64,000 nt of DNA from Algoriphagus alkaliphilus (GCF_900103735.1 NZ_FMXE01000017.1:1-64000), one strand, 5' to 3'. Positions 1 to 9,157 are shown, counted from the stretch's first letter. Made by a program: numbers and translations. Notes: generated by a model not told the origin, from the letters alone.

Positions 1-118
1 TCTACGCTTATTCAAACATTCTACTCCTAACATGGGAATTTGGATGATTTTGACAATCTGTTTCAGGATTAGTTCGACCAACTTCGGGGTCGTCGGAATT
101 GTGACGTCATTTGATTAT

Positions 119-250
119 CCACGGGTTTCACCCGTGGCTATTTAGAAGTTTGACCCCTTGTCAGGGGTCGGAAAATTGAACAATACGGATGGTCCAAACC
201 AATGACCACCGAGTGGTCAAACTTTTGAATAGCCCTAGGTGAAACCTAGG
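119..250. repeat. REPIN-like composite of four hairpins
   Basis: Four short hairpins lie in a row. They are 119-137 (stem CCACGGG/CCCGTGG), 152-169 (GACCCCT/AGGGGTC), 203-219 (TGACCAC/GTGGTCA) and 234-250 (CCTAGGT/ACCTAGG). The first and last share a GGTTTCACC-type apex and a GGCTATT tail, but in opposite orientation. Each is linked to an inner hairpin by a similar AAGTTTGACC-type segment, so the block is one large imperfect inverted repeat, the layout expected of a REPIN/BIME. No gene is convincing in 1-426. Assignment to a REP family is inference from structure; no copy number is known. Confidence 0.6.
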
Positions 251-310
251 AAAAAAAGAACATAAGAAAGGAGTTGAACAACCCCGAAGGTGTTGAACTT
301 GGAAGGAAAA

Positions 311-360
311 GGAATTACAAATTCCGAAGGATATGAAAGCGTAGATGCAATCTACGCTTA
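311..360. repeat. Short hairpin repeats, continuing the 5' REP array
   Basis: GGAATTACAAATTCC (311-325) and GCGTAGAT-GCA-ATCTACGC (339-357) are small perfect palindromes. The decamer TCTACGCTTA at 351-360 also occurs at positions 1-10, so another copy probably begins left of the window. This indicates an array of hairpin units that is cut by the window start. No protein-coding function is assigned to this stretch. Confidence 0.45.
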
Positions 361-426
361 GCGGCAACGGAACCTCAAAGCAGAATGACATAGACTACGC
401 CGAGAGGGGGATAAGGTTTTTCTTTT

Positions 427-3400
427 TCATCCCTCACCCCCCTCCACTATCCTAATCTCCTCTTCGGTCAATCCATACAACTCATACACCAAGGCGTCGA
501 TTTGGCGGTCGAGGCGGGTGATGTCGGATTGGAGGGCGAGGGCTTTGGTCTTTTGTTCAATGAAATAGGCCATCCACTCGGCTTCTTCTCCGAGACTAAA
601 CTTGACCTTGGCCTTGGTCAACTCTCCCAAGAATCCCTTGAAATCTAAGGATGGCCAGTTTCGGAGTCTGTTGGTTACCTTATCCAGTGAATATTTTGAG
701 GATAAATGAAAAACAAAGTTGGACTCTATTTGAAATATATCGGCTGATTTCTTAGACAAATCCTTTGCTTTAATATTTATACCAGAATCTATTATTTCTT
801 TAGGAAACTTTATTTTCTTTAAATAATCAGCCTTAATTGCAAGATTTAGAAATCGAGTTGAAAATAGATAATTAAGAAGTTTTGAGTTTAATAATCCTAA
901 TAAAAAATACACATCTATATCTTTTTTCTGAATTATAAAATTTAAACCTTGAGTCCCGAAGAGACCTTCTTCATCTATAGTTGCAACAATCCTTGGCTGC
1001 AGCCTTTCATTTCTTGTATTTTGAATCATTATTTTTGGCACCTTAAGAAAAGAAGCTTTATCTCTTGGCCATTGCAATGAATACCAAGGTATTACTCCAT
1101 TCTCCACTTCTCTTCTTTTGCTTAGTTCTTCTTTGAAATTTATTATCCAAGTTAATGTATTAGGATAGTCCTTTAAATCAATATCAGGATTTAAATAAGC
1201 CAAAAACCTTTTATTTTCAACAATCCACTTACTGATGTCTCTACCATGACACATTGGATAAAGAAGACTAGAATCTATTCCTTTATTTATGGCGTCTTCT
1301 TTGGTTTCAAAAATATAGGCTTCATTGTTTCCTGTAACCACTCCTTGAAAAATCATAAAATAATCTTCTGAAATCAAAAAGGATTCATCAAATAGTTTAT
1401 CAGTTAAGTCATTCGATTCTGAATTTCCCACACTAATATTGTTATCATATTTAAGAAAAAAATCAAGTTCAACTTTTTGAATTTTTGGATTAAAAAAATC
1501 CAAAGAATTTTTTAATATAATGGAATCAATTTTAGATTCCTTATTAAGAATTAGAATAGTTGTATCAACAATAGCATCATGGAACACTTTATTTCCTGTA
1601 TAGCAAACCTCTTCTAAATATTTATTCTCTAAAATTAAATTTCTTATTAACCTATACGAAAGATTATTTAAAACAATTGAAGGGATAATAAATGAAATTC
1701 TCCCATTTTTAGTAAGTTTAAGTGTTGCCATTTCTATGAATAGACTAAATAAATCAGTTCTTTTAAAGAAGGTCTTAAAACTCTTCTTATAAAACTCCTT
1801 TTCATTTGATGGCATCAATTCTACATTTACATAAGGCGGATTTCCCACCACCACATCAAACCCTCCTTTGGCAAAGACTTTTGGAAATTGGGCTTGCCAG
1901 TTGAAGGCTAAGTCTCCGGCTACTTCGGGGTCATCGATCAGGGAGTTGCCTACTTTGATATTGGAGCTGAGGGTGCTGAGTTTTCTTCCTTTTTGCGCCG
2001 TACGTAGCCATAAACTGAGTCGGGCGATCTCCACGGATTCTTCGTTGATATCGACTCCGAAGATGTTGTTTTCGAGAATGTGGTTTTCCACGTTGGGTAG
2101 GATCAGCGGCGAGTCGAAGAGTTGGGCTTCGAGTTCGTCCACGTAGCGATGCTCGGCGATCAGAAATTCCAGCACTTGGTTGAGGAAAGCTCCAGATCCA
2201 CAGGCTGGATCGCAGACGGTAAGCTGTAGGAGCCAGTTTCGGTAGGTGTCCAGCTTTTGCTTGAGTTCTGTCTTTCGTTTTTTTTCCGCTTCTTTGGTTT
2301 TGTAGCTGTTGTATTTATTGAATTCCTCATCCACGAGTGACAGTTCGGCCTTTTTCTCGGTGCAGAGTTTGCCGACCGTATTGTCCACGATGTACTTGGT
2401 GATGTATTTGGGCGTGTAGAATACCCCGTCTTTCTTTCGCTTGGTTTTGCTTTTGTCCACCGCCGTGCCTTCCAGCGAGGCGCGGACATTCTCGATGTCG
2501 TTGAGACTGTGCTCGAAGATATGCCCGAGGATATTGGTGTCCACCTCAGACTCGAAGTCGTACTCGGTGAGTTTGGAGACGTGAGTCTTAAGCAGCGCAT
2601 CGGAGATCTTGAGACTGTCCAGCAAGGGATCGGGCGCGAAGAGTCCGCCGTTGTAAGCGTGGATCTCGGCCTTGTCCTTTTTTGCAGGCCGACCCGTGTT
2701 CATAAAGCCAAAATAGAGCTTGAATCGATCGTAGAGCGGCACATACGAATCCAGTTGCTCCAAAGTCTCCCACTGCTTGATGATCTCAGAGATGGAATTG
2801 GGAGGAAGCAGTCCTTTATCCTCGGCAAAGAAAATAAAGAGAAAGCGGTCGAGGAGCTTTTGGCTTTTCTTATAGAGCAGGAGTTCGTCGAGGCCGGTAT
2901 TTTGGGCGACCATGTCCTGCCAGAGTTGTTGCTTGAAGGCGGAGTAGTCGGAATAGAGTTTTTTGGTGACTTGCTCTTCGACGAGCAGGGATTCGGCTTT
3001 GATCTGCGCGGGGATTCCCTTAAGGAGGTTGTCCTTTTGCAGAAGTAGCCACATCAGCCGAAACTCGTCCTGCTGCATGTGCAGAATCGAAAACTCAATG
3101 AAATCGACCGCATTGTGAATGTAGAAGCGCAGCTTTTCGAAGTTGCTCGTGATTACATAGACGCAGTCGGGCTGATTGTTTTTGTAATTGAAGGCCTGAT
3201 CCCGGATCTTTTCCAGATCCTTGGTATCGGTGCCCTTAAGTTCGATCACGGCGAGTGCTTTGCCGTCTTTGAGGATGGCGCCGTCGGTTTTCTTGCTGTC
3301 CTTGATGTTTTTGAGTTCGGTGGTCAGGTTGTAATCCGGGTCTGGATTGATCGTGTAGCCGAGGATATTGACAAACAGCTCTCTAAGAAATCCCTCCTGA

Positions 3401-3546
3401 AACTGTTCTTCCTTGGAAGCGCGGATATTTGCCCGACGCATGGGATCGTGGAAGTAGGTCAGGTACGCTACAAAAGCGGCATGCATCGGTGCATGTTCCT
3501 GAGCGGCGAGATATTTCTTAAGGACTGAACTTTGGAAAAGGGCCAT
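427..3546 (-). CDS. Type IIG-like restriction-modification enzyme (Eco57I/BREX-X-like class I DNA methyltransferase with N-terminal nuclease)
   Basis: This is a single 1039-residue polypeptide that should both cut and methylate DNA at one recognition site. An N-terminal PD-(D/E)XK-like nuclease is suggested by D88 and E102-L-K104 (DGAILK...ELKG). A helical linker follows. The methyltransferase has a motif X-like segment GVFYTPKYI (about 374-382), motif I DPACGSGAF (446-454) and motif IV NPPY (569-572), typical of gamma-class N6-adenine methylation. Residues after about 580 form the target recognition region. DNA for residues about 580-950 (roughly 690-1810) is far more AT-rich than both ends of the gene, which suggests exchange of the specificity module. 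It stands alone: no separate S, R or M subunit is nearby. The ATG at 3546 gives a full-length N-terminus. Confidence 0.88.
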   Translation of the reverse strand: MALFQSSVLKKYLAAQEHAPMHAAFVAYLTYFHDPMRRANIRASKEEQFQEGFLRELFVNILGYTINPDPDYNLTTELKNIKDSKKTDGAILKDGKALAVIELKGTDTKDLEKIRDQAFNYKNNQPDCVYVITSNFEKLRFYIHNAVDFIEFSILHMQQDEFRLMWLLLQKDNLLKGIPAQIKAESLLVEEQVTKKLYSDYSAFKQQLWQDMVAQNTGLDELLLYKKSQKLLDRFLFIFFAEDKGLLPPNSISEIIKQWETLEQLDSYVPLYDRFKLYFGFMNTGRPAKKDKAEIHAYNGGLFAPDPLLDSLKISDALLKTHVSKLTEYDFESEVDTNILGHIFEHSLNDIENVRASLEGTAVDKSKTKRKKDGVFYTPKYITKYIVDNTVGKLCTEKKAELSLVDEEFNKYNSYKTKEAEKKRKTELKQKLDTYRNWLLQLTVCDPACGSGAFLNQVLEFLIAEHRYVDELEAQLFDSPLILPNVENHILENNIFGVDINEESVEIARLSLWLRTAQKGRKLSTLSSNIKVGNSLIDDPEVAGDLAFNWQAQFPKVFAKGGFDVVVGNPPYVNVELMPSNEKEFYKKSFKTFFKRTDLFSLFIEMATLKLTKNGRISFIIPSIVLNNLSYRLIRNLILENKYLEEVCYTGNKVFHDAIVDTTILILNKESKIDSIILKNSLDFFNPKIQKVELDFFLKYDNNISVGNSESNDLTDKLFDESFLISEDYFMIFQGVVTGNNEAYIFETKEDAINKGIDSSLLYPMCHGRDISKWIVENKRFLAYLNPDIDLKDYPNTLTWIINFKEELSKRREVENGVIPWYSLQWPRDKASFLKVPKIMIQNTRNERLQPRIVATIDEEGLFGTQGLNFIIQKKDIDVYFLLGLLNSKLLNYLFSTRFLNLAIKADYLKKIKFPKEIIDSGINIKAKDLSKKSADIFQIESNFVFHLSSKYSLDKVTNRLRNWPSLDFKGFLGELTKAKVKFSLGEEAEWMAYFIEQKTKALALQSDITRLDRQIDALVYELYGLTEEEIRIVEGGEG

Positions 3547-3571
3547 GAAAAAAGGGTGGTGTTATTTATTT

Positions 3572-3604
3572 GAAGTGAGTGAGGACACTCACTTCGGCGA
3601 AAGA
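3572..3604 (+). repeat. REP hairpin, GTG-RRGA-CAC/GGCGA family
   Basis: A perfect 10-bp stem GAAGTGAGTG/CACTCACTTC encloses the tetraloop AGGA and is followed by the tail GGCGA. The same apex and tail occur at 31435-31515 and 32086-32118 and, with a different stem, at 10485-10558. It lies just upstream of the restriction-modification gene. The rest of 3605-3948 shows only a small CAAGTT/AACTTG hairpin near 3609 and no gene. Confidence 0.6.
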
Positions 3605-3948
3605 GGTCCAAGTTTGAAAACTTGAACCAATTGAAGCATCGAGTAATCTCATTCCCTAAAGATATTAGTTTACCTGAAAACGAAAAGCGATTTTCTGGAT
3701 ATGGACGGAAAATGTCGGGGATTTTTCAAGTATAGGATGAAACCCAATCTTCCAAGATTCTAATTTGGGCTAAAGGTCTTGGGATATCCCTTAGGAATTG
3801 GGAACTGCCAATTTCCTATTCTTAAAAAAGGGGAATTACAAATTTCAAAAAATGAAGGACAACTATCACCTCACAAGGGGTTGTATTGATTTCCTGCATC
3901 GGGAAAAGCTGGACAACTAAAGAAGAATTATACTTTTTGGAATATTAT

Positions 3949-3976
3949 AAAAAAAAAGTCGACTCTCGGAGCCGAC
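3949..3976 (-). terminator. Rho-independent terminator of the fasciclin lipoprotein gene
   Basis: On the minus strand, an 8-bp stem (GTCGGCTC pairing with GAGTCGAC, one G-T wobble) is followed at once by a run of T residues. It begins about 28 bases after the stop codon of the fasciclin-domain gene, which is the right place and orientation. Confidence 0.7.
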
Positions 3977-4004
3977 CTTTTTACATTCAACCTAATCCAA
4001 AAAT

Positions 4005-4550
4005 TTACTTGGGCAAGATCACTCCGTCAACAACGTGGATCACACCATTGCTGCCTGCCAAATCAGCCGCAACTACTGTTGCGCCATTGATTTTTACTAC
4101 ACCGTTTGCAATAGATACAGTAAGTTCCTGACCATTCAATGTCGTTACTTTCTGTCCATCTGTAAGATCAGCTGCCATCACATTACCTGCTACTACATGG
4201 TAAGTCAAGATGGAAGTCAATTGATCTTTATTTTCTGGCTTCACTAGGTTTTCTACAGTTCCGGCAGGCAGTGCGGCGAAAGCTGCATTGGTGGGTGCAA
4301 AAATGGTAAATGGTCCTGGACCGCTCAAAGTCTCAACAAGGCCTGCTGCAGTTACAGCAGCTACAAGCGTAGTGTGATCAGGAGATCCAACTGCGATGTC
4401 CACTACTGTTTTTGGTGCTTCAACCGGAGCAGTCTCTACTACCTCCATGGTTTCTTCCGTTACTTCCGCTTTTGGCTCGCTGCTGCAGCTTACTGCGAAA
4501 ACTGTAGCGAATGAAGCTACTGCCAAAGACAAGATTCTCAATTTTCTCAT
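4005..4550 (-). CDS. Fasciclin (FAS1) domain lipoprotein
   Basis: An exported lipoprotein with one FAS1 domain, a fold used for cell-surface adhesion or matrix interaction. The start at 4550 (MRKLRILSL) is preferred over an in-frame ATG 12 codons upstream. It gives a standard signal peptide ending in a lipobox (FAVSC), with the Cys about residue 21. A short acidic linker follows ([14 protein letters not shown]). The FAS1 domain fills the rest and shows the family's two conserved blocks: an [15 protein letters not shown] H1 motif, and a terminal segment [13 protein letters not shown] that matches the H2 region. At 181 residues it is a typical single-domain member. It is transcribed away from the outer-membrane barrel gene and has its own terminator. 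The ligand is unknown. Confidence 0.9.
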   Translation of the reverse strand: MRKLRILSLAVASFATVFAVSCSSEPKAEVTEETMEVVETAPVEAPKTVVDIAVGSPDHTTLVAAVTAAGLVETLSGPGPFTIFAPTNAAFAALPAGTVENLVKPENKDQLTSILTYHVVAGNVMAADLTDGQKVTTLNGQELTVSIANGVVKINGATVVAADLAGSNGVIHVVDGVILPK

Positions 4551-4791
4551 TTTTCTGTTTGTTGAAGATGTTTGAGGTAGAACCAAGTACCCCTGGATAT
4601 GTTTAAAGATTTTGAAAATTTATTAAACACGACAAGTAACGAGATTGCCGAAGAACTTACCCATTACTTAAATCACCTACTGTTTTTTTATACCAATTTT
4701 GAATTGCGCCTATTTGCAATATATTTTTTATGTGTATTCGGTTAGCTGCACGTACCCAAATAAAGGTAGAATTAAGTTCCAATTGAATGTG

Positions 4792-4820
4792 CTGTGGACT
4801 GTTGACAGTCGTCTGTGGAC
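4792..4820. repeat. 29-bp dispersed repeat, copy 1
   Basis: The 29 bases here (starting CTGTGGACTG and ending GTCTGTGGAC) recur exactly, in reverse complement, at 57012-57040. The core GACTG-TTGA-CAGTC is a hairpin. It sits in the 360-bp divergent gap between the fasciclin and barrel genes. Confidence 0.6.
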
Positions 4821-4877
4821 GTGTATCCGCATACAAAATACCCCAAATCTAGTCCACGTGCATCAGTGCGGATACAC
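4821..4877. repeat. 11-bp inverted repeat (GTGTATCCGCA / TGCGGATACAC)
   Basis: The arms are 4821-4831 and 4867-4877, perfectly complementary, with a 35-base interior that contains a second short match (GTCCACGTG). It abuts the 29-bp dispersed repeat. It could be a regulatory palindrome for the barrel gene about 100 bp downstream or part of a small repeat element; the sequence does not decide. Confidence 0.45.
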
Positions 4878-4979
4878 ATAATATTTTTTCAGCTTTTGCA
4901 ATAATTACAAAAGAAAATCCTCTCTTAACCTTAGCTTGGATTATTTTTATTGAGACTCTCCCAAAACTTATCTCAGTCT

Positions 4980-6179
4980 ATGAAATCAGGCCTACTCCTT
5001 GGACTCTTTTTAACAATCACCCTAAAGGTTTCTGCCCAGTCAGACTCGATCGTTTATCAACCGAATAAGATCAACCAATTCAAGATAGTCCCGCTTCCGG
5101 CCATCGGTTCCAATCCGGCAAACGGTTGGCTTTTTGGCCTTGCCCCCTCCGCAACCTGGTACATGGGCGATCCCAAGACGACCAAGATGTCCAACCTGGT
5201 AGGTAATTTTCTATACACCACCAAAAAACAATGGATTTTCAGCTCCAGAAGCAATATTTTCTCCGATGAAAACAAACTGATATTTATAGGTGACTGGAGG
5301 TATTTTGTCACTTCTCAATTTACATACGGTCTGGGCAGCAGTGCGCCGAACGGAACGGATTTTGACCCTTCACAAGGCAATGTTTTATGGGGAAAACAAG
5401 GAATGGATTTTAGCCTGGTTCGGTTTTATGAAACTGTCCTAAAACGAATCGGGGATTCTAAATTTTATATTGGGGCAGGCTATCATCTTGATGTTCATTC
5501 CAAGATTCAAAGCTTCAATGAGGATGGGCCGATAAACAGCCCATTTTTCACACATGATGCCTACAACATTTCGAAAGGCTTTGACATTGACCGCTACACG
5601 TTGTCGGGAATCGGCCTAAACATGGTCATGGAAAATCGGGACATCGCAGTTTCGCCTTATGAAAAGAACTTTGCATGGGTTCAATACAAAATCAACCCCT
5701 CGTTTTTAGGTTCAGACCAACCTTCCTCATTGTTGATGCTGGATTATCGGCACTACATCAATCTGAGTGAGCGGCGCAAACGGAATCTGATTGCGCTTTG
5801 GGGATTTGGGAATTTTGTGGTTTCGGGAAATGTGCCCTACATGATTCTGCCCTCGATCACCTGGGACATGTTTGGTAGGTCAGGTCGAGGCTATGCACAG
5901 GGTAGATTCCGCGGAGAAAATATGGTGTATTCCGAAGCTGAGTGGCGCTTTCCGCTTCAGCAGAACAAGGAGACGTTTGGAGGAACTGTCTTTGTCAATG
6001 CAGCGAGCTTCAGCAGCAAAACCAGCAATGAATCCCTCTTCAACAAAATCAATCCCGGCTACGGCATGGGACTTCGGGTGATGATCAACAAGAAAAACCG
6101 AACTACCATCGCTGCCGATTATGGCTTTGGCCAAAAGGGAAATTCCGGCTTTTATCTGAACATTAATGAGACATTTTAA
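4980..6179 (+). CDS. Outer-membrane beta-barrel protein, BamA/TamA (bacterial surface antigen D15)-like
   Basis: A 399-residue outer-membrane barrel. A signal peptide (MKSGLLLGLFLTITLKVSAQ) is followed by a stretch rich in alternating hydrophobic/polar strands. Near residue 300 the segment RGYAQGRFRGENMVYSEAEWRF resembles the loop-6 VRGF-type motif and adjoining strand of Omp85-family barrels. The protein ends in Phe, as barrel proteins usually do. There are no obvious POTRA domains, so it is barrel-only, as in many Bacteroidota 'BamA/TamA family' proteins of unknown role. An in-frame ATG at 4950 would add ten residues before the signal peptide; 4980 fits a signal peptide better. It stands alone on the plus strand with repeat-rich DNA on both sides. 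The substrate is unknown. Confidence 0.75.
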   Translation: MKSGLLLGLFLTITLKVSAQSDSIVYQPNKINQFKIVPLPAIGSNPANGWLFGLAPSATWYMGDPKTTKMSNLVGNFLYTTKKQWIFSSRSNIFSDENKLIFIGDWRYFVTSQFTYGLGSSAPNGTDFDPSQGNVLWGKQGMDFSLVRFYETVLKRIGDSKFYIGAGYHLDVHSKIQSFNEDGPINSPFFTHDAYNISKGFDIDRYTLSGIGLNMVMENRDIAVSPYEKNFAWVQYKINPSFLGSDQPSSLLMLDYRHYINLSERRKRNLIALWGFGNFVVSGNVPYMILPSITWDMFGRSGRGYAQGRFRGENMVYSEAEWRFPLQQNKETFGGTVFVNAASFSSKTSNESLFNKINPGYGMGLRVMINKKNRTTIAADYGFGQKGNSGFYLNINETF

Positions 6180-6308
6180 AGTATCAAGTATCAAGACATA
6201 AGTATCAAGATTGGAGACTGAAGACCGGTGTTAAGTATTATTTATCAAGATGTTAATATCAAGAGCGAAGACTAGAAACAAGAAACAACAGACGGTAGAG
6301 AAAAAAGA

Positions 6309-6431
6309 AAGAGGCCGTCTCATAAAGAGTTCCGGTGTCAGCCTGAGCGGAGTCGAAGGCCATTCCTAGGAAGGTGGACTACATTTCGACTTCGCTCAAT
6401 GTGACATTCGGTACTTATGAGACAGCCTCTT
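6309..6431. mobile_element. MITE-like element with nested inverted repeats
   Basis: The terminal arms 6309-6325 and 6415-6431 (AAGAGGC[C/T]GTCTCATAA) match in 16 of 17 positions as inverted repeats, giving a 123-bp element with no coding capacity. Inside it, 6336-6357 and 6385-6406 form a second, imperfect inverted pair around TGAGCG[G/A]AGTCGAA. It lies between two convergent genes and could end transcription from both. Terminal arms of this type suggest a non-autonomous relative of an insertion sequence. The mobilising transposase is not in the window, and I could not define a target duplication. Confidence 0.55.
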
Positions 6432-6449
6432 ATTGATGTTAAGAATAGA

Positions 6450-8984
6450 TTACGCTGCGTTCCGAGTGGCGTTGATGATCCCAAACATGGTTCGCAGGAT
6501 AAGTTTATCCAGAATCTCTGTCGAGCCTCCATTTTCAAGGATCGTTTGAATCGCATATTGCTGAATGGTGATCAAAGGTAAAACGATGCGCTCACGGATT
6601 TCGATGGAAGTCTTCGATACCAGGTTATCATCCATCAACTCCTCCATTTCTGCGATTTCCTTCAGTTTCTCTACCGAACATTCAAATTCCTGGAAAAGCA
6701 ACTGCCAAAACTCACTGTACTCCGGATTGTCTTTCAAATAGGCAGTCGCAGGGTAAAAGCACTTTTTGAGGGACTGCATGGAGTTACTCAATAGGGTTCT
6801 GAAAAAAAGACTATCCTGGTAAAGTTTCTTCAATTCATCCATTCCACCTTCTTTTTCCAAAGCCGAGATGGCTGTCCCCACTCCATAAAATCCCGGAATA
6901 TTCTGCTTCATCTGTGCCCAGGAACCTACAAAAGGAATCGCTCTCAGGTCTTCGAATCTAAGTCCTGAGTCTTTCCCTCTTTTCAAGGGTCTTGAGCCAA
7001 TATTGGTCATACCGAAAAATTTCAACGGCGCTACATGCTCCAAATAAGGCACAAACTTCGGGTGACTTTTCAGGTCCTTATACTTACCGTAGCCGATATT
7101 GGCCAGCTTATCAATTAAAGCACGTTGCTCCTCATTTAGGGATTTTTCAAAATTAGGATACAGGTGACTTTCCACTCCTGCGCTTAGCAACTGCTCAAAA
7201 TTGTAAATACAGGAGGCTTGCTTTCCGTAGTTGGATGAAATCGTTTGGCCTTGAATCGTCACTTGGATCTCGGAATTTTCGACCTTTTCCCCAAGCGAAG
7301 CATAGAAATTATGCAGATTCCCACCCCCTCGTGCCACAGGACCGCCCCGGCCGTCAAAGAACACGACTTCGATGCCATTTTCTCTGGACACTCGGGTGAG
7401 TTCCTCCTTGGCAACGAGTATAGACCAATTTGCTTTTAAATACCCCCCGTCTTTGGTTCCGTCAGAGAAGCCCAGCATGATATTTTGCTTGGAATTTCGG
7501 CTAGTCAAATGGGTCTTGTATTCCGGCATTTGATAGAGCTTGGACATAATCTCCGGAGCCATTTTCAGGTCATCGATGGTTTCAAATAGTGGGACAATAT
7601 CCAGAGGCAATTCCCCAACTTTCTTCCTCAAGGTTAGCTTGGCCAACTGGTATACCTCCAAAATGTGAAGCACGGATTGGCAATTGGAAATAATATAGCG
7701 ATGAAGGCCATCCTCACCGTTTGTTTTCTGTACTGCGTTGACTGTTCCTATAGACTGCAGCATTTCCTTATGAAATGGCTCTTGGTATTGATCAAGGGAA
7801 GGGAGAGATTTTGTCTTCATCACTTTTTCAATCAGCTCGGATTCAGAACCAATAAACTCTTTTCCTTGAAGGCTGAAAACTTCTTCCCAAAGCCCATCAT
7901 GCTTTCGACTGTCTTGTCTCAAATCCATGTAGGCGAAGTGAAATCCAAAAATTCTAACCTTGAGGATAAATTGATCCAAAAGATCCAAAAACAATCCGTC
8001 GTGATACTTGACCAAGGCTTCTCTTGCATCAAAAAGAACCGCCAAAAGATCCTCTTTGGAAGCGTAAACCTCCTTATTTTCAAACAATGTGAAGTAAATT
8101 CCCCGCTCAGCTTTCACAATATGCTCTTCCACATGCTTGAAAGTCAATCGCTTTCTGAGCTTGCGTAAATCCCGATAATAACAGCGCATGAGCCATTTTT
8201 TCAATCGGTCAGCTACTTGAATCGTAGTCTCATGGGTCACAAATGGATTTCCATCCCGATCACCGCCCGGCCAAAACCCAACTTTAAGGATAGCGGGATT
8301 TTCCCAAGTATGAAGCGGCTGACCCAGTCCGTTGAGCAGGCGGATGATGATGTCAGGAATGCTATGGTAAAACACATTTTCCAGATACCAGATCAAACTG
8401 ATCGCCTCATCAAATGGAGTCGGCTTTTCGCGGTTGATAAAGCCGGTCTTGCCTAATTGCTGAAGGAGTAAATTGATGCTTTCCAAATCATCTGTACGGA
8501 TTGCCTTCTCGAGGTCTGTGATAATTCCAAGGACATTTCCGGGGTAAAATTGTGTGGGATGAGCAGTAAGCGTAAGTCTGATTGAAAAGGTTTTCAACTT
8601 CTCGATCAATTCTTCTTTTTTCCGATCGCTTTCTACTCTGCTGATCAGTGCTTTGACTGAGCCCTTACCGGAGATATCATTGATTTTTTCGTAGGCAGCA
8701 TCCTCGATGGAGTCAAATAAAACCACCTGTCGCTCCACATATTGAATCATTTGAAAAAGAAAATCGGTCTGGGCTTTTCCTTTTTCCTCAGGCATCATCT
8801 CCTCAAAAAATCGATCGATAATCTCTCGGGGTGATTTGCCTTCGGCAAAACCTTTTTCGCAGGCCTTGCCCAGAAATGGAAGCAATGTGCCCGTGACGTA
8901 GATATCGTCAAAAGGAAGATCTAAAAAAAGGCTGTTGTAAATCGTAAATCGCTTGGCGACTTGGGTATCATAAACTTGAAACAT
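6450..8984 (-). CDS. ppc: Phosphoenolpyruvate carboxylase
   Basis: Carboxylates phosphoenolpyruvate with bicarbonate to oxaloacetate, refilling the TCA cycle in the cytoplasm. All signature blocks are present: LTAHPTQF with the catalytic His at 142, the glycine-rich GFSDGTKDGGYLKANW segment near residue 510, FFDGRGGPVARGGG near 550, and GSRPLKRG further on. At 844 residues it is slightly shorter than the E. coli enzyme (883). The usual C-terminal RNTG is replaced by RNAA, which I read as lineage variation rather than damage. The ATG at 8984 gives MFQVYDTQVAKRF, with no better downstream start. It is a single gene convergent with the barrel gene; a MITE-like element separates the two stop codons. 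Confidence 0.97.
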   Translation of the reverse strand: MFQVYDTQVAKRFTIYNSLFLDLPFDDIYVTGTLLPFLGKACEKGFAEGKSPREIIDRFFEEMMPEEKGKAQTDFLFQMIQYVERQVVLFDSIEDAAYEKINDISGKGSVKALISRVESDRKKEELIEKLKTFSIRLTLTAHPTQFYPGNVLGIITDLEKAIRTDDLESINLLLQQLGKTGFINREKPTPFDEAISLIWYLENVFYHSIPDIIIRLLNGLGQPLHTWENPAILKVGFWPGGDRDGNPFVTHETTIQVADRLKKWLMRCYYRDLRKLRKRLTFKHVEEHIVKAERGIYFTLFENKEVYASKEDLLAVLFDAREALVKYHDGLFLDLLDQFILKVRIFGFHFAYMDLRQDSRKHDGLWEEVFSLQGKEFIGSESELIEKVMKTKSLPSLDQYQEPFHKEMLQSIGTVNAVQKTNGEDGLHRYIISNCQSVLHILEVYQLAKLTLRKKVGELPLDIVPLFETIDDLKMAPEIMSKLYQMPEYKTHLTSRNSKQNIMLGFSDGTKDGGYLKANWSILVAKEELTRVSRENGIEVVFFDGRGGPVARGGGNLHNFYASLGEKVENSEIQVTIQGQTISSNYGKQASCIYNFEQLLSAGVESHLYPNFEKSLNEEQRALIDKLANIGYGKYKDLKSHPKFVPYLEHVAPLKFFGMTNIGSRPLKRGKDSGLRFEDLRAIPFVGSWAQMKQNIPGFYGVGTAISALEKEGGMDELKKLYQDSLFFRTLLSNSMQSLKKCFYPATAYLKDNPEYSEFWQLLFQEFECSVEKLKEIAEMEELMDDNLVSKTSIEIRERIVLPLITIQQYAIQTILENGGSTEILDKLILRTMFGIINATRNAA

Positions 8985-9157
8985 CCAGGGTAGGGGGTTT
9001 ATAGGTATTGCAAATTAGTGAATTTTCTATTTTTTGGAGAAAAATTTAAAATTTCAACAAATATTTAGCATAATCTTTTACTTTTTGACAGTTTTTATTC
9101 TGATTTATCGCTAAAAAAGAAAAAAACAAAAGCCAAAATTATTTCTAATTTCAAGGC

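Noticed and set aside
161..391. 76-codon open frame on the minus strand
   Set aside because: It runs through REP hairpins and has no family motif; it is better explained as repeat DNA.
2509..3048. 179-codon plus-strand frame, and similar frames, inside the restriction-modification gene
   Set aside because: These are antisense shadows of a strongly supported gene with no motifs of their own.
427..3546. BREX or other multi-gene defence island
   Set aside because: The methyltransferase resembles PglX-like proteins in part, but no BrxA/B/C, PglZ or BrxL gene is beside it and its own nuclease motif fits a solitary type IIG enzyme.
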